The notes beneath the pieces are model-generated. The model was not told where the DNA came from. It saw only the letters and a program-made list of their open reading frames with translations, and searched no databases. From Zygnema cylindricum (Eukaryota > Streptophyta > Zygnematophyceae > Zygnematales > Zygnemataceae): a DNA stretch of 64,000 nucleotides. Where the stretch lies: assembly GCA_037447655.1 (NCBI GenBank), contig JBBHKE010000720.1, forward strand, positions 62,001 to 126,000, read 5' to 3'. Within the stretch, counting starts at the first letter, position 1; each line of letters begins with the position of its first letter. Both the position numbers and the translations under genes were made by a program. This document shows positions 36,390-47,350 of this stretch, one piece after another.

Positions 36390-38795
36390 TCGGGTGCCCG
36401 AGGGTTAGATGTGTTTTTTCGAGTATGTTCTCTTATTGCTAGTGGGGATGTTCCCCCTCAAATTTGTGATCTTCTCACGGCGCCCCGCCTTGTGGTAGTC
36501 GCTGAACCTAATGGTGGAATCTGCCATATTGTCGTGGAAAAGGTTTTATATAGATTGGTGGCTCGTGTGACACGTCTCCAGCTCTGACCAGCTTTCTATG
36601 ATATTTTCCATCCTCATCAGTTTGGAGTGGCTACGAGACTAGGTTGTGAGGCCGTGGTTCATGGGATTCAGGCTTTGTTGGATGTACAACCGGATTGGCT
36701 GGTCCTTCAGGTCGACGTTTCCAATGCCTTTAATACGGTAGATCGGAACGTGATTCTTTTAGAGCTTATGGCGGCTCCATCTCCGATTGTCCAATTATTC
36801 CCCTTTGTGAGGGCTTTCTATCCTTTGACAAGCAACCTTTCCTTCTCGGACGATGGTGATCTCATTCCTTTCTCCTCTGCGACGGCACTCGCCTAGGCGA
36901 CCCTCTCGGCGGACCTTTGTTCACTCTCGCCCATTACCGGGCCTTTCGTGCTTGCGCAGTCGCCTTCCCTTCTTGCCTTTCGCCTTCGGTTGCAGATGAT
37001 AAGCACATTATTGGGCCTAGAAAACAAGTCGTGTTGGCATATGATTTTTTCAAAGAACGTTTAGCCGAACTCAACCTTTAAATTTAGCATTCGAAGTGTG
37101 TTATTTGGTCTCCTTAGGATATCCCACTTTCCTTTACTGCCCCTTTTCGTTTTCAAACCCCTTCTCCCTCCGATAGCATTCGTGTGCTTGGTTACCCCCT
37201 TGCTTCAGATACTTTCGTGACCCAATTCCCTCATGATGATTTACAAATAGATCTAGCCCAAGTGGACGACCTTCCTCACCTTCCCGATCCCCAAGTGGCT
37301 TTTGCTATATTAACCAGGTGTTTTCCCCACCTCATTTCTTACCTTACTTGTACTTCCCCTCCCACCTTGACGTTTGTCTCCTCTCTCCCGACTTTTGATG
37401 ATCGCCTCGTGGATGTCCTCCACACTCTGTTAGGTCGTGGGGCATTCGATCGCGAGTCTGGGCCATCGGTCCGCATGAGGAATCCCTCCATGACTTTACT
37501 AGGGGGTTGGGTCTATTATTGACTGCTCGTGTTGCTCTCGCTGCCTATTTGGGAAGTTGGTGTCTTATTGCCTCTACTCTTGTTTCCTGGTTTTTGGCTC
37601 GAGACACCACCGTTTTAGCTACCGTTGTCCCCCGGGTTTTAGACGGTGTGTTCGCCTTCCAGCAGTCTCTATTAGACGCGTCCGGTTCTCTTCCTCCCTA
37701 TGCCCTAGTGGATGTGCCGATTTTCTCCACGCTTGTTACATAATCCGTTGAGCGTGTCCAAGAATCGATTTCAGATCGCGTTGTCGCCTTCATTAAATCC
37801 GAGCTTCTCAAGGCGCTTACCTCTGATTCTTCGCGTGCCCGTCTTCTCTCTTGTGGTGGATCTGGTTCTGGGTCTTGGCTTTTCGCTATTCCAAATTTGT
37901 CCACCCTCCGATTTTCACCTGCTAAGTTCACCACTGCCCTTTGGTTTCGCCTTGGCCTCCCCCATCCTCCTTTACTGGGCTCTCTTGTTTCTGCATGTGG
38001 TGGTGTCTTGGGGCTTGATGGTGTCCATTTGCTTTGTTGCTCCCATACGAGATATTTGATCCAGGCGCACGACACTATTTGCGACGGCGTTGCGACAATC
38101 GCTTCGAAAGGGGGCGTTTTGTGCGTCGAAAGGTTTGTTATGTTATTCCCTCGCGTCGGATCGATGTTGTTTTGGTTGATGGTGCCCGTCGCATCTTCGG
38201 TGATATGGTTTTGGCGAACCATACTTCAACTACAGTCGTTGGTCAGGCGGCTCGACATGCTGGGTGGCAGCTCGTGAAGTCGCTAAGGCGAAGGAGCATG
38301 ATTATGCCCACTGGAACTCATGGATGAATTTATTCCGATAGCGGTTTAGATCTTTGGTTTTTAGGGGTGTTGCAGTGGACGAGTTTGTCCGTACTTGTGC
38401 TCGACGTGCTTTCGAGCGCCGAGCACCTGGGAGCCCTCCTCCTTCGGTCCTTACTTATTTTTATCTTCAACGCTTATCTGTGGCTTTACCGCGAGTGCAA
38501 GCTTATATTCTCCTCCGATCGGCTGTTGCGGTTATGGATCGTCGTTGTGTTCCGGCACTCCCTCAACGTGCCCCCTGTGGTTGGGGTTGGGGTTGGGGAT
38601 GTAGTTTTTGTTTTGTGAGTTGTCGTGCTTTTCATTTTGAGTTTGGGTGCTTTTATTTTCCTTATTGTTGTTTCTTTTTTTTTGTGTTTCCGTCGCTCTC
38701 TTTGCTTTTTATTGTAGTTTTACAGTTTTGGCCATGACATCCTTTTTGTTACTCCCAGACTTAGATGGTTTACCATCGTGCTTTTTAATTTATCC
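36390..38795 (+). pseudogene. Broken non-LTR (LINE-type) retrotransposon: RT and C-terminal nuclease-like domain
   Basis: The reverse transcriptase is seen in pieces: APRLVVVAEPNGGICHIVV, HQFGVATRLGCEAVVHGIQ, VLQVDVSNAFNTVD (first catalytic Asp), GDPLGGPLFTLAHYRAF, and SVADDKHIIGP, where the usual YADD box is VADD. Downstream, RFSPAKFTTALWFRLGL and a block with HDTICDGVATIASKGG and RIDVVLVDGARRIFGD resemble the C-terminal nuclease-like domain of reverse transcriptases found in mosses, lycophytes and charophytes. Frames change and stops occur, so it is dead. The 3' tail ends near 38795; tail relatives occur at 27032-27187 and 38920-38995. The 5' end appears truncated at the solo LTR. Confidence 0.75.
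38579..38598 (+). other. G-rich TTGGGG run (possible G-quadruplex)
   Basis: GGTTGGGG repeats give four G-runs in 20 bases near the 3' end of the non-LTR element. It resembles some telomere-type repeats but is too short to be one. Confidence 0.6.
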
Positions 38796-38799
38796 TGCT

Positions 38800-39330
38800 T
38801 TTTTTATTTATTTGAGAAGTGACCACATCCAATACGAAAAAAACTTGATGAGTTTTTTCAAAGTACGATAAATACCAACAATCTCTAATATCTATACGTC
38901 AAGAAAGGCTCACATGTTTAGTAAAAGAGCGAAATGGCAAACGATCTGAAGAGATGAGAGCCGAGGGGACAAACAACTAAATACGAAAAATAACAGACAC
39001 CGAGGGAGAAAACCTATAGCACAAACATCGCCAGCATTGAATTGACACCATTTCCTTGTTTCAACAACATACACAATCTTTAAGCTATAACTAAAGAAAC
39101 TCCCATTCAAACACGCATTCAAAGCTTGTTGTAAGTGATACATTTCCAATTGACCACCAAAACAGGATGGAATCGCTGCCTAAAGTTCACGATAAAACTA
39201 ACAAATTGCAAGAATTCTCCACACCGTAACTTCTAAGTACGAGGTGCCATCAAAATGAATGCTAAATTTCAACCAAATAAATGATCATTCTATCCACCAT
39301 CTAAAGGCGGATTAACAAAGAGTGGCCATG
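38800..39330. other. Intergenic DNA with a weak LINE-tail relative
   Basis: Apart from the weak tail match on the minus strand at about 38920-38995, I see nothing recognisable. Confidence 0.35.
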
Positions 39331-39334
39331 AACA

Positions 39335-40112
39335 TTTGGCAAAGTATCGAAGCCCACAAGCTCGCATGAAGAGGTTGACTCGCATCAAGTGGTGGACTCA
39401 TACAATGAGGCAGACTTGCATAAGGAGGCGGACTTGTATCAAGAGGCCTCAATATATGGCTAAGTATCGAAGTCCATGGACTCGCACCAAAAGACAAACT
39501 CGCACAAGAGAGCCTAAAATTTTTGGGTAGATACAAGAGACAAGGATTCGCACCAAGAAAAAGACTTGCACTAAGACGAGGATTCATTACAGCAAACGAA
39601 ATTACACTAAAATGCCTCAAGAATATAGCCAAGTTTTGAGGCGCGTAGACTCGCACCAAGAGGCGGACTTGCATAAGGAAGCAGACTCGCACGACGAGGC
39701 CTCAAAAATCTGGTTAAGTACTAAAGCCAAAAGACTTGCACTGAGGGAGACTTGCACTAAAAAACAAACTCACACCACGAGGCCACGAAAATTTTGCTAA
39801 GTACCAAAGCCCACGGACTCGCAACACGAGAAAGATACGTAGTAAGGGGCGGACTAGCACCAAGAGGACTCGAAAATTTGGCCAAGTATTGACGCCCACA
39901 TACTCGCACAAGGTGGTGGACTCGCACCAAGTGGTGGATTTGCGAAGGAGGCGGACTTACAACTAGAGGCCTCAAAAATTAGACTAAGTATCAATGCCCA
40001 CGATCTCGCACTAGGAGATGGTCTAGAATTAGGAGGAGGACACACAATAAGAGACAAACTCAAACCAAGTGGCCTCAAAAAGTTGGCTAACTACTAAAGC
40101 CCAAGACATAAT
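39335..40112. repeat. Satellite-like array with nested periods (about 84-150 bp, sub-unit about 18-21 bp)
   Basis: The phrase AAGTATCGAAGCCCAC and its variants recur at about 39343, 39462, 39714, 39798, 39882, 39984 and 40087. Between them lie variable numbers of a sub-unit like GACTCGCACCAAGAGGCG. Minus-strand open frames through it share WA.ILSQIFEAS-type motifs, but these follow from the repeat and do not indicate a known protein. Confidence 0.8.
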
Positions 40113-40117
40113 AAAAC

Positions 40118-40386
40118 CAATAATAATAATAATAATAATAATGACTATAATAATGATGATAATGATAATGACAATAATGATGATGATGATAATGATGATG
40201 ATGATAATGATGGTGATGACAATGATGATGATGATGATGATAATGATGGTGATAATGATAATGATGATGATGATGATAATGATGATAATGATGATGATAA
40301 TAATGATGATGATGATGATGATAATAATGCTGATGATAATGATGATGATGATGATGATGATAATGCTGATGAAGATAATGATAAAA
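40118..40386. repeat. Trinucleotide microsatellite (AAT/GAT)
   Basis: About 270 bases of AATAAT followed by interrupted ATGATGATAATG units. It gives poly-Ile or poly-Met open frames on the two strands that are artefacts. Confidence 0.95.
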
Positions 40387-40389
40387 AAA

Positions 40390-41375
40390 TGTGTTGCAAA
40401 CATAGTTTAGGGTTTTTGTTTATTGTTTTTGTTAGCGTGGTAATGAACGTTGTTTATTGCAAGAAATTATAACTAGAGCAAACACAAATTTGAGTAATAA
40501 ACATGGTTGAGAGTTTTTTTTAACTAATTTTCTCAGCTCTAACTGAATAAAGTGAGAATAAAGTGTTTGTTACCAGTATTGTTGTTAACGCAAAGAAAAT
40601 ATTGTGTTACAAACATGGTTCGGAGTTTATTTTACCTCTTTTTTTACGAGTTTTTATTTATTTTTTTTTGTTTGCATTAACAATAAACTTTGTTCGTTAA
40701 GATTCTTGTTGTTAACGCAAACACAAATTTGTGTTGCAAAAATTGTTTAGGGTTTTTTTTTACTATTTTTGTTAGCATAATGATGAACGTTGTTCATTAC
40801 AAGAAATTATTTTTAGCGCAAACACAAATTTGAGTTAAAAACATGGTTTAGAGTTTTTTTTCATCATTTTGTGAGTGCTAACAATATTAAGTATTTGTTT
40901 CCAATATTGTTGTTATCACAAACAAAAAATTGTGTTACCAATATGGTTCGGAGTTTATTTTACCTCTTTTTTTACGAGTTTTTTTTAAATCTTTTTGTTT
41001 ACATTAACAATAAACTTTGTTCGTTAAGATTCTTGTTGATTCCGCAAACCCAAATTTGTGTTACAAACATGGTTCGGAGTATATTTTACCTCTTTTTGTG
41101 AGCGCAAACAGTAAACGTTGTTTGTTACAAATATATTTATTAGCACAAACCTTGTGTTAGAAACATGGGTTAGGTTTTTTTTTATATCTCTTTGTTTGTG
41201 TTAAAAAAAAAATATGTTTTTAATATTGTTGTTGTTAACGCAAATACAAATGTGAGCAATAAACAAGGTTCAGAGTTTTTATTAAGTATTTTTATGAACC
41301 CTAACATTGTAGAGTGTTTGTTACCACTAATTTTGTCACCGCAAACACAAAGCTGTGTTACAAACAATTGGTTTT
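40390..41375. repeat. AT-rich satellite-like array, about 110-bp units in a 328-bp higher order
   Basis: Units combine ACAAACATGGTTCGGAGTTT, a T-rich stretch, CATTAACAATAAACTTTGTT and AACGCAAACACAAATTTGTG. Clear copies of GGTTCGGAGTTTATTTTACC sit at about 40617 and 40945 (328 apart), with a variant at 41070. Intervening units carry GGTTTAGAG or GGGTTTAGG variants. No coding content. Confidence 0.8.
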
Positions 41376-42136
41376 AAAAAGCTTTAGTCCTCTCTATATT
41401 CTGTGGATGGAAAACTCCAGGTCTTATAAACATTTTTAGAATTGTTTTAAACTATGTATCAAAATTAGTGTACTTTGACAATCTGGACTGTACGAAATGA
41501 AGGAGATCACATCGGAAAGCTCCTAAGTAAAAGAAGATTAGGAAATGGTGCGCATGACCAAATTTTGACATACCGCCTGATAGATATGATCGGATCGATA
41601 AAGATTTACATGTGGACCACTATGACGGGACGGATCTCGTCACGTATAAAGTTTCAATGTCGGTGATAACGTTGTGGAAACGAGAGTTTGTTTTTATGTG
41701 TACTTGTTTATTAATGTGTTCAGTTAATAAAGGTCGTTCGTAGAAAATTAGGGTTTGGCTGTTTAAACGGAATAGAAGACGTACCGTTGCCTAATTTAAC
41801 GTACATCACGTACTTGGTCAAATTACTTTAGAGTATGGTTAGGGAGTACCGTAAGATTGTTTATAGTGATAAGATCGACTAGATAGGCAGTAGTGAAATT
41901 TATTTATATAAATTCCAAGACTTCGTGATTTTCATCAAATCCTTTCATGAGGCTTCAAGGAGAACATGTGTGCATTATAAATGATATTCTTAGGGTTATA
42001 TCTCTTGGTTTAATTGGACGTTTTGCTTGAAACTTTGTGAGTTGTCAACACACGCGGTAGAATATAATCTTGTACGGTTTAGGGCCATTTGGCCATATTG
42101 ACTGCTTTATGCAATGGGTCAAAGTTGGTATCTTGA
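41376..42136. other. Unassigned stretch before the first family A gag, possibly a diverged LTR/leader
   Basis: It lies where a 5' LTR and leader would be expected for the gag remnant at 42137. It has a TTATATAAATTCC TATA-like element at about 41904 but no clear match to the family A LTR. No gene recognised. Confidence 0.3.
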
Positions 42137-42938
42137 GTGCTTCTTTTCTTTCGTTTTCTTCTAACTACTACTTCAGCAATAGCTGGTGCTACATTGACAC
42201 TCATAGAACAATACGTTACGGGCCCTCCCTTACGCAATTCTATGTTTGACAGCAAAGACTATATCAATTGGGAGGATATGGTGAAAATTTATTTTTTTAA
42301 TTTTAATCTAATGGAAGTGGTAGACCGATCTCTGACAGAATCAAACGCTAGCTCGAAAATGAAAAACTTACATTGTCTTCACACTATCAAAATACATATT
42401 TCAAATGAGTTTGATATGGTGCATATTCACATAAAAAAGGCATCAAAAATTTAGGATTCACTGAAAAATATTCACACAAAAACTAATGTGGAACACCAAA
42501 TGATTACGATTAGCGAAATTTGGGAGTATAACAACATTATCTGTACTATGGCTCAGTATTGTTACGGCTTAAAAACATTCATAGTAGAAAATTCTTGCTA
42601 ATGTGGTACATATTTTAATGACCTACAAGCCTCGTTATTAATGAGATGGATTTGTAGTGAATATAAAATAACCATTGACAATTTGAAAAAACTACCACAT
42701 GCTGACTACATCTAGCGATAGCAATTCAGTATGTCATAGATAAAAAAATATCTAAGAGTCTGGATTTTTTTTTTTAAAGGTTATGGAAATGAAGAAGCTT
42801 TTAACACACAAACTTTAAGAAAAGAGCAGCTTCAAAATACTCAGAATCAATATCCTCGCAAACCTGACCTGTGTTATTATTTGAATGAGAAAGGTCATAC
42901 GTATAGGAGCTGCACAGAATATGTAAAAGCGTCTAAAA
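42137..42938 (+). pseudogene. Copia gag remnant A0, abutting an LTR without pol
   Basis: Reads FDSKDYINWEDMVKIYFFNF, the typical gag N-terminal motif of Copia elements. Several stops follow, then a zinc-knuckle relic at 42872-42913 with CYYLNEKGHTYRSC, in which the second Cys of CX2CX4HX4C is Leu. The sequence runs straight into the TGTTG start of the family A LTR at 42939. No protease, integrase, reverse transcriptase or RNase H lies between. Confidence 0.7.
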
Positions 42939-43774
42939 TGTTGTAATTTAAAAAGCTATATCCTCAGTAGATAGAGCTATGAGGGGAGAAATAACACTTA
43001 GAATATTTTTGGAAATGTTAAATATAATACTTACCTTGAATAGTGTGATAGTAAAGTATTACTCTAAGAGTATTCTGTACGGTCTTATGAGACACGCGTT
43101 GGCATTTGAGACAAACGCAAGAAATACGGAATGGTCCCGTACACATGGCGCCTATCGAACAAGTAAATTTGGCAAATCAGGCGGACACGAAATGAACCGG
43201 ACACCTGGGAACACAATTGTGAAGAGTAAACGTCGCACATCAATCTCTATCATGCTGACGGTTGACATTTCAGTGGGGACCACAGGTGACGAGATGTACC
43301 GTAAGTTTTTCAAATATTCGTACTAGTTTTCAATAACAGGTTGAACATATTATACACTTCTTGACTCAGCAAGCAACATTATGAATACGGCTCCAGATTA
43401 GGAAAACTTGACGAAACATTTATCTGTAGCGAGGTGTATTATAAGATAGTGTTTCACTGTTTAGTTTATAGGCTACTTACAATTAGGTTTTTGGAAATAC
43501 ATTAGCGTATCTTGTCGTACTACAGTACAGTACCACTATTCCAGGTGTAGTCATCTGATTGGTCAGTGAGCAGTAGATACTCACTCGGTGTATAAAGTTT
43601 TAGGACTTAGAATTATTTTGCATTCAGTTTTGAGATATTGGGAATTTAAAAGGCAGTTTTTGGGAAACTTGAAGGTATTATATCTTATGGTTAACTGAGT
43701 ACATTTGTTTGTAACTTTGGGAGTTTTACATTGTGTATGGTGATTATCTTGTTTGCGGAATTCTGAGTAGATTT
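42939..43774 (+). mobile_element. Family A (Copia) LTR, 5' copy, interrupted by the TRIM
   Basis: Matches 53136-54051 over nearly its whole length, starting TGTTGT and sharing blocks such as TTTTTGGAAATGTTA, ACACTTCTTGACTCA and GTTTCACTGTTTAGTTTATA. The match breaks off shortly before the LTR end because the TRIM is inserted at 43775. The remaining end and leader resume at 48646 with AATTTGACC and TGTGAGTCAG. The 3' copy carries an extra 74-bp tandem duplication near its end. Confidence 0.8.
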
Positions 43775-44001
43775 TGTTGGATTGGCACGTGAAGCCGGTC
43801 CAATACGGGGTAGAATATGGAATATTCATACTCGAGCCACCCGTAATAAATGGGTACGGACCCGCCAATCTCTACATCGAGCTGATGGCAGAGTGGTAGT
43901 GCGTTCGTAGCTGAAGTGAAAGGTCTCAGGATTGAACCCTGGCCGGCTCAATTTTTCAAAGTGTGGGACATGCCGAATTTGGATTTCTAGGAAATCTAAC
44001 A
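43775..44001 (+). repeat. TRIM LTR1
   Basis: Complete 227-bp LTR with TG...CA ends and a short terminal inverted repeat (TGTTGGATT / AATCTAACA, one mismatch). It contains the tRNA-like sequence at 43879-43949. Confidence 0.85.
43879..43949 (+). other. tRNA-like sequence with A and B boxes inside TRIM LTR1
   Basis: The 71-nt segment folds like a tRNA on paper. The acceptor stem GAGCTGA pairs with CCGGCTC at the other end (six pairs if G-U is allowed). A perfect A-box type TGGCAGAGTGG follows in the D-arm. A five-pair anticodon-type stem (TTCGT/GTGAA, wobbles included) has a loop AGCTGAA. The T-arm carries GGATTGAACCC. In LTR2 the B box is closer to consensus (AGTTCGAACCC). The base before the would-be anticodon is G, not the usual U, so it is unlikely to be a working tRNA. 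A tRNA-derived Pol III promoter is the inferred role. Confidence 0.65.
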
Positions 44002-44017
44002 TGGTATTGGAGCCAGC
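44002..44017 (+). promoter_or_regulatory. TRIM primer-binding site (tRNA-iMet type)
   Basis: TGGTATTGGAGCCA starts at the first base after LTR1 and differs from the common plant initiator-Met primer site TGGTATCAGAGCC at two positions. Confidence 0.75.
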
Positions 44018-44058
44018 GGGATTGCGGATGGTTTGACCGGCTTTCTCGTGAGGGGGGG

Positions 44059-44187
44059 TGTTAGATTGGCACGTGAAGCAGGTCCAATACAGGGTAGAAT
44101 ATGGAATATCCATATTCGAGCCGCCCGTAATAAATGGGTACAGACCCACCAGTCTCTACATCGAGCTGATGGCACAGTGGTAGTGCG
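44059..44187 (+). repeat. TRIM LTR2, left part
   Basis: Begins TGTTAGATTGGCACGTGAAG right after the G-run polypurine tract. It matches LTR1 up to the GTGCG at 44183-44187, inside the tRNA-like region, where family G element G1 is inserted. Confidence 0.85.
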
Positions 44188-45380
44188 TGTCAAAATTTAA
44201 GTATTTTCTAGGTCTAGAGATTGTAAAATAAAAAGGCAAAAAGGGGACACTGACAACCTACCTCTAACTCTTCACTCAAGTCCCCACACTTGTCGCAGTC
44301 ACTGAAGACTTGAAGAGGAGGTTAGATCCATGGCTGCCTAGGCTGTCCAAAGTGGACAGGAAGACAATTCTTAATAGAGTTATCTAAAATGTGCGACGGA
44401 CCCAGGATTTGATCCTGGTACCTGCCGTCCGTCAAACTAGCCGTTCGCTTTAACCAACAAGTCTCAATACAGTGCTAGAGTACAATAGGTTTGACAAATA
44501 TTTATATTTTTACACGTAGACTAGTTCGTCTAATGGGAATAGATACGTAATGCATAGATACAGTTTTGTATAGTACGGAGTACGATTTAATGTATTTTAT
44601 GAAACGGATACCGCGCATTTTTTTCGAACGCGAAATAAATATCGCACGTATATTTTCAACGGCTACAATTGTATCCGGTTTGATCGGACGGCCACGATAG
44701 GCGCCGCGATCACGGATTATGTACTTTTGGCGTTTTTCAGTCATCGCCACATCATGTGACACGTGGCGCGACAATGTTGGATTGCGGCGACTCCGGAGAT
44801 TGCGGTAACAAATCCGGTTATGACACGTGTCGACATTTTGGCCATGTTGTAGAATGGCCGTACAGAAAGTACACCGGCACCTATACTTTTATGTACGACA
44901 CACTAATTTGATTGGTGCCGTACTTCAGTAGATACAGTTTTAGAGAGGGAATAGGACTTAGAAAATTTTGGGTAAGTAGTTGCCTCTCCTTGAGAGCACC
45001 TTGTATAAATGGCAAACTTTGGCCAGCCATAACTATCAATTTACTTGACCATTTTCAGTGATTTTTTTTGCTCCGGACTCAGGGGAGTCCAAGCTACACA
45101 AGGGTGTAGTCGGTCAGAGTTTTTGTCTGCGATGGTGGCGATATTTCTAAGGGAAAGTCAAAGTGGGTGAATGTGTCCAAATCTCATATTCTAACTTTGC
45201 ATTCTGTGGTGGAACTGACCACACAGAAAGTGTTATTTCACAGGGGTGAATCTATATTTGGGTTTTGATTGTCAAAGGGTCAGTCATTTGGGTTTATATC
45301 AACTTGGAGTCGGCACTATCTAGATAAGCTTCTTTTTGGATCTGCTTACTCTGAGGGCCAATGGAGGTCTCAGAGTTTCA
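44188..45380 (+). repeat. G1 5' LTR
   Basis: TG...CA bounded and matched to 47351-48541 with few substitutions. It contains an antisense tRNA-like module (44395-44468) and a TATAAATGG element at about 45004 before GGCCAGCCATAAC, which probably sets the transcription start. The gag-like open frame begins at an ATG (45361) inside the LTR end. Confidence 0.88.
44395..44468 (-). other. Antisense tRNA-like module in the G1 5' LTR
   Basis: On the minus strand, TTGTTGGTTAAAGCGAACGG resembles a tRNA D-arm. A perfect five-pair T-arm CCAGG...CCTGG encloses the loop ATCAAAT, so the B-box-like word is GGATCAAATCC. The anticodon and acceptor stems are not convincing. The same module occurs in the 3' LTR near 47565-47625, in the solo LTR at 35607-35672 and, in the opposite genomic orientation, at about 63950-64000. 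Confidence 0.55.
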
Positions 45381-46724
45381 GGTTATGGGCCCACCATCTA
45401 GGGTGCCTATGTTTGATGGGACACGCTTCACTTATTGGGCGTTTACAATGGAGGGATTGCTTATCGAGAAGCACTTATGGGGAATTGTTGCGGGACAAGT
45501 GAGATGTCCGCCACCTGGCTTTGGAGGAGCTTACTATGGAGATTCATCTGAGGCTGCCCAAAATATCAACCGGAGTTCAAATGCAGCGGAAGGTGAAGGG
45601 AAAAAGCTTTGCGTGGATGGGGAAATAGGGGAGAAGGAAAAAGTGACACCTATGGTGAGGGTAGGCTCTCAGCTATGGTACAACATGTAGGAATTAAAAC
45701 TGAAGAAAATGACAGAAAAATATGGGAATACAAAAACAATATAGGAAAACATCTCATACTTAGATATGTGTCTAAGTCGATAGCTATCACTCTTTTATGT
45801 CTAACCAAGTCTTCAGAGATATGGGAAGCACTAATTCAGATTTATAAGAGTGAGACTATCCAGAGACAGCAATTAGTAAAACAGGAAATAGAGGCCTACG
45901 TTTATATAGGCGGTAGCACGATAAAGATTTGCAATGATATTGCTGCGTTATATGTTGAGCTTACTAGTGCGGGATATGTAGAATCTGAGGAGAGTAAGAT
46001 TAATACATTACTTATGAAACTCCCAAATGAGTACGAAAACATCATTTGTCGTATGCAGGCAATGGATGGCTCCTCATGGACTAGAAGCTTTACCATGGGG
46101 ATAATTTTTGTGAGGGAAAGCACTTTGGAGCTTCGTAGGGGAAGAGACAAGGTCATTGCATTTTCAGCTGGTGGTGATTGGCGGAAGCGTGATGAGAGGA
46201 ACGGCGGTGACGAGCAGAAGCGTGACGAGAGGAACGGTGGTGACGAGCGGAAGCGTGATGAGAGGAACGGTGGTGACGAGCGGAAGCGTGATGAGAGAAA
46301 GAAAAACAAAGGTAAACCTTATCGGAACTTTGGTGGAAAGAGAGGGAGAGGAAAAGAAAGTGGAGCTTTGAAAAAGGGGGTTTGCTTCTTTTGTAGGGAA
46401 CCGGGTTATTATATGGAGGAATGCCCTTGTTTGGAAAAACTTAGAAGTTGGAATGTGGATAATGAGGAAGAAGGGGAAGAGGAGAAAGAGGATGAAGATA
46501 TTTTAGAGCTTCTCCGGATTAGTAGTATGTGGAAGAGAGAAAAGCACACAAAAATTCCACGAAAGCAACAGTGTGCTTTTGGAGGTATAAGGGAAGTAAA
46601 GAGAGAGGAGATACTTGAGGGAGTTCAAAATATTGATGATAGTTTCATACATATTTTGGAAACAGAAGACTGGTCGGAAAGGGAGACTTCAACAGATTCT
46701 GAGGAAAGGGGAGAATTAATTTAG
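45361..46724 (+). CDS. Gag of G1, frame-shifted, with an 11-residue repeat and zinc knuckle
   Basis: Open frame 45361-45690 reads MFDGTRFTYWAFTMEGLL, the usual Copia gag opening. The second frame, 45609-46724, carries the rest, including KTEENDRKIWEYKNNIGK, SSEIWEALIQIYK and KINTLLMKLPNEYENI. The two frames overlap and differ by one base step, either a mutation or a programmed shift. At about 46190-46290 an 11-residue unit (KRDERNGGDER) repeats four times. The nucleocapsid knuckle at 46383-46424 is CFFCREPGYYMEEC, where the zinc-binding His is Tyr. A Glu-rich stretch and an acidic tail follow, to the stop at 46724. No aspartic protease motif is present. Confidence 0.75.
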
Positions 46725-46909
46725 AGGGGGTTTTAAAGGATAGGGGAAAAGGGAAATATTTGATTAAAGGTTTAGGGGAGAAAAAATATTTATTGGGAAT
46801 TAAAATAGAAAGTGATAGTGGAAAGAATTCCGTGGGAGAGAGTGAGGGAAGTTCAGAAAATGGGGTAATTATCATGGATGAAAATATGAGTACGTAAGAT
46901 GTAGATCTT

Positions 46910-47160
46910 ATGAAGAACTTAGTGGGGACTAGTGTTTTTTGGGAATATTTGGGGGTGGATGGATTTGACATCACTACTTGGTGTGATGTCGCTTGTGAAG
47001 ATGTGCCTGTAAAAGGGTTATCATCCGGATATGTGTTGCAAGTTGGGGATAGGGCTGACTGTTGGAAATGCAAAAGGGAAAGTAAATTCTGGTTGGATAA
47101 AAAGGGGAGAAGGTGGATAAAATCTTTGATCAGATTTATGATAAGTGGCATGCAAAATAA
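46910..47160 (+). pseudogene. RNase H relic in G1
   Basis: TWCDVACEDVPVKGLSSGYV lines up with TWSDVSYGDVPSRRSTTRYV of the minus-strand Copia RNase H at 57.6-58.1 kb. It is the only trace of pol in the element, which suggests that an internal deletion removed the protease-to-RT region. Confidence 0.65.
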
Positions 47161-47266
47161 AATGTATGATCAACAAGATGAAATTATTTTTGGTCATCTA
47201 ATACACTTTCTTAAATATAAAAGTATTCGCTTGAAGCTTCATGAAGGAAAAATGAAAAATGAAAGG

Positions 47267-47307
<41 letters not shown>

Positions 47308-47350
47308 TTTGATGGGAGTTGAAAGTAAGTAGACTAGAAAATAAGGGGAG

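Noticed and set aside
38579-38598. Telomeric repeat
   Set aside because: Only about three TTGGGG units, within the end of a retroelement.
39335-40078. Minus-strand repeat protein (WALILSQIFEAS-like motifs)
   Set aside because: The motif follows from the DNA repeat, frames are broken between units, and there is no start or conserved flank.
40029-40410. Poly-Ile and poly-Met open frames
   Set aside because: Direct translation of an AAT/GAT microsatellite.
40118-41375. CRISPR-like repeats
   Set aside because: The repeats have no unique spacers of constant length, and the genome is eukaryotic.
43879-43949. A genuine cellular tRNA gene
   Set aside because: The position before the anticodon is G rather than U, stems contain wobbles and mismatches, and the segment lies inside an LTR that is repeated at 44163 and 48547.
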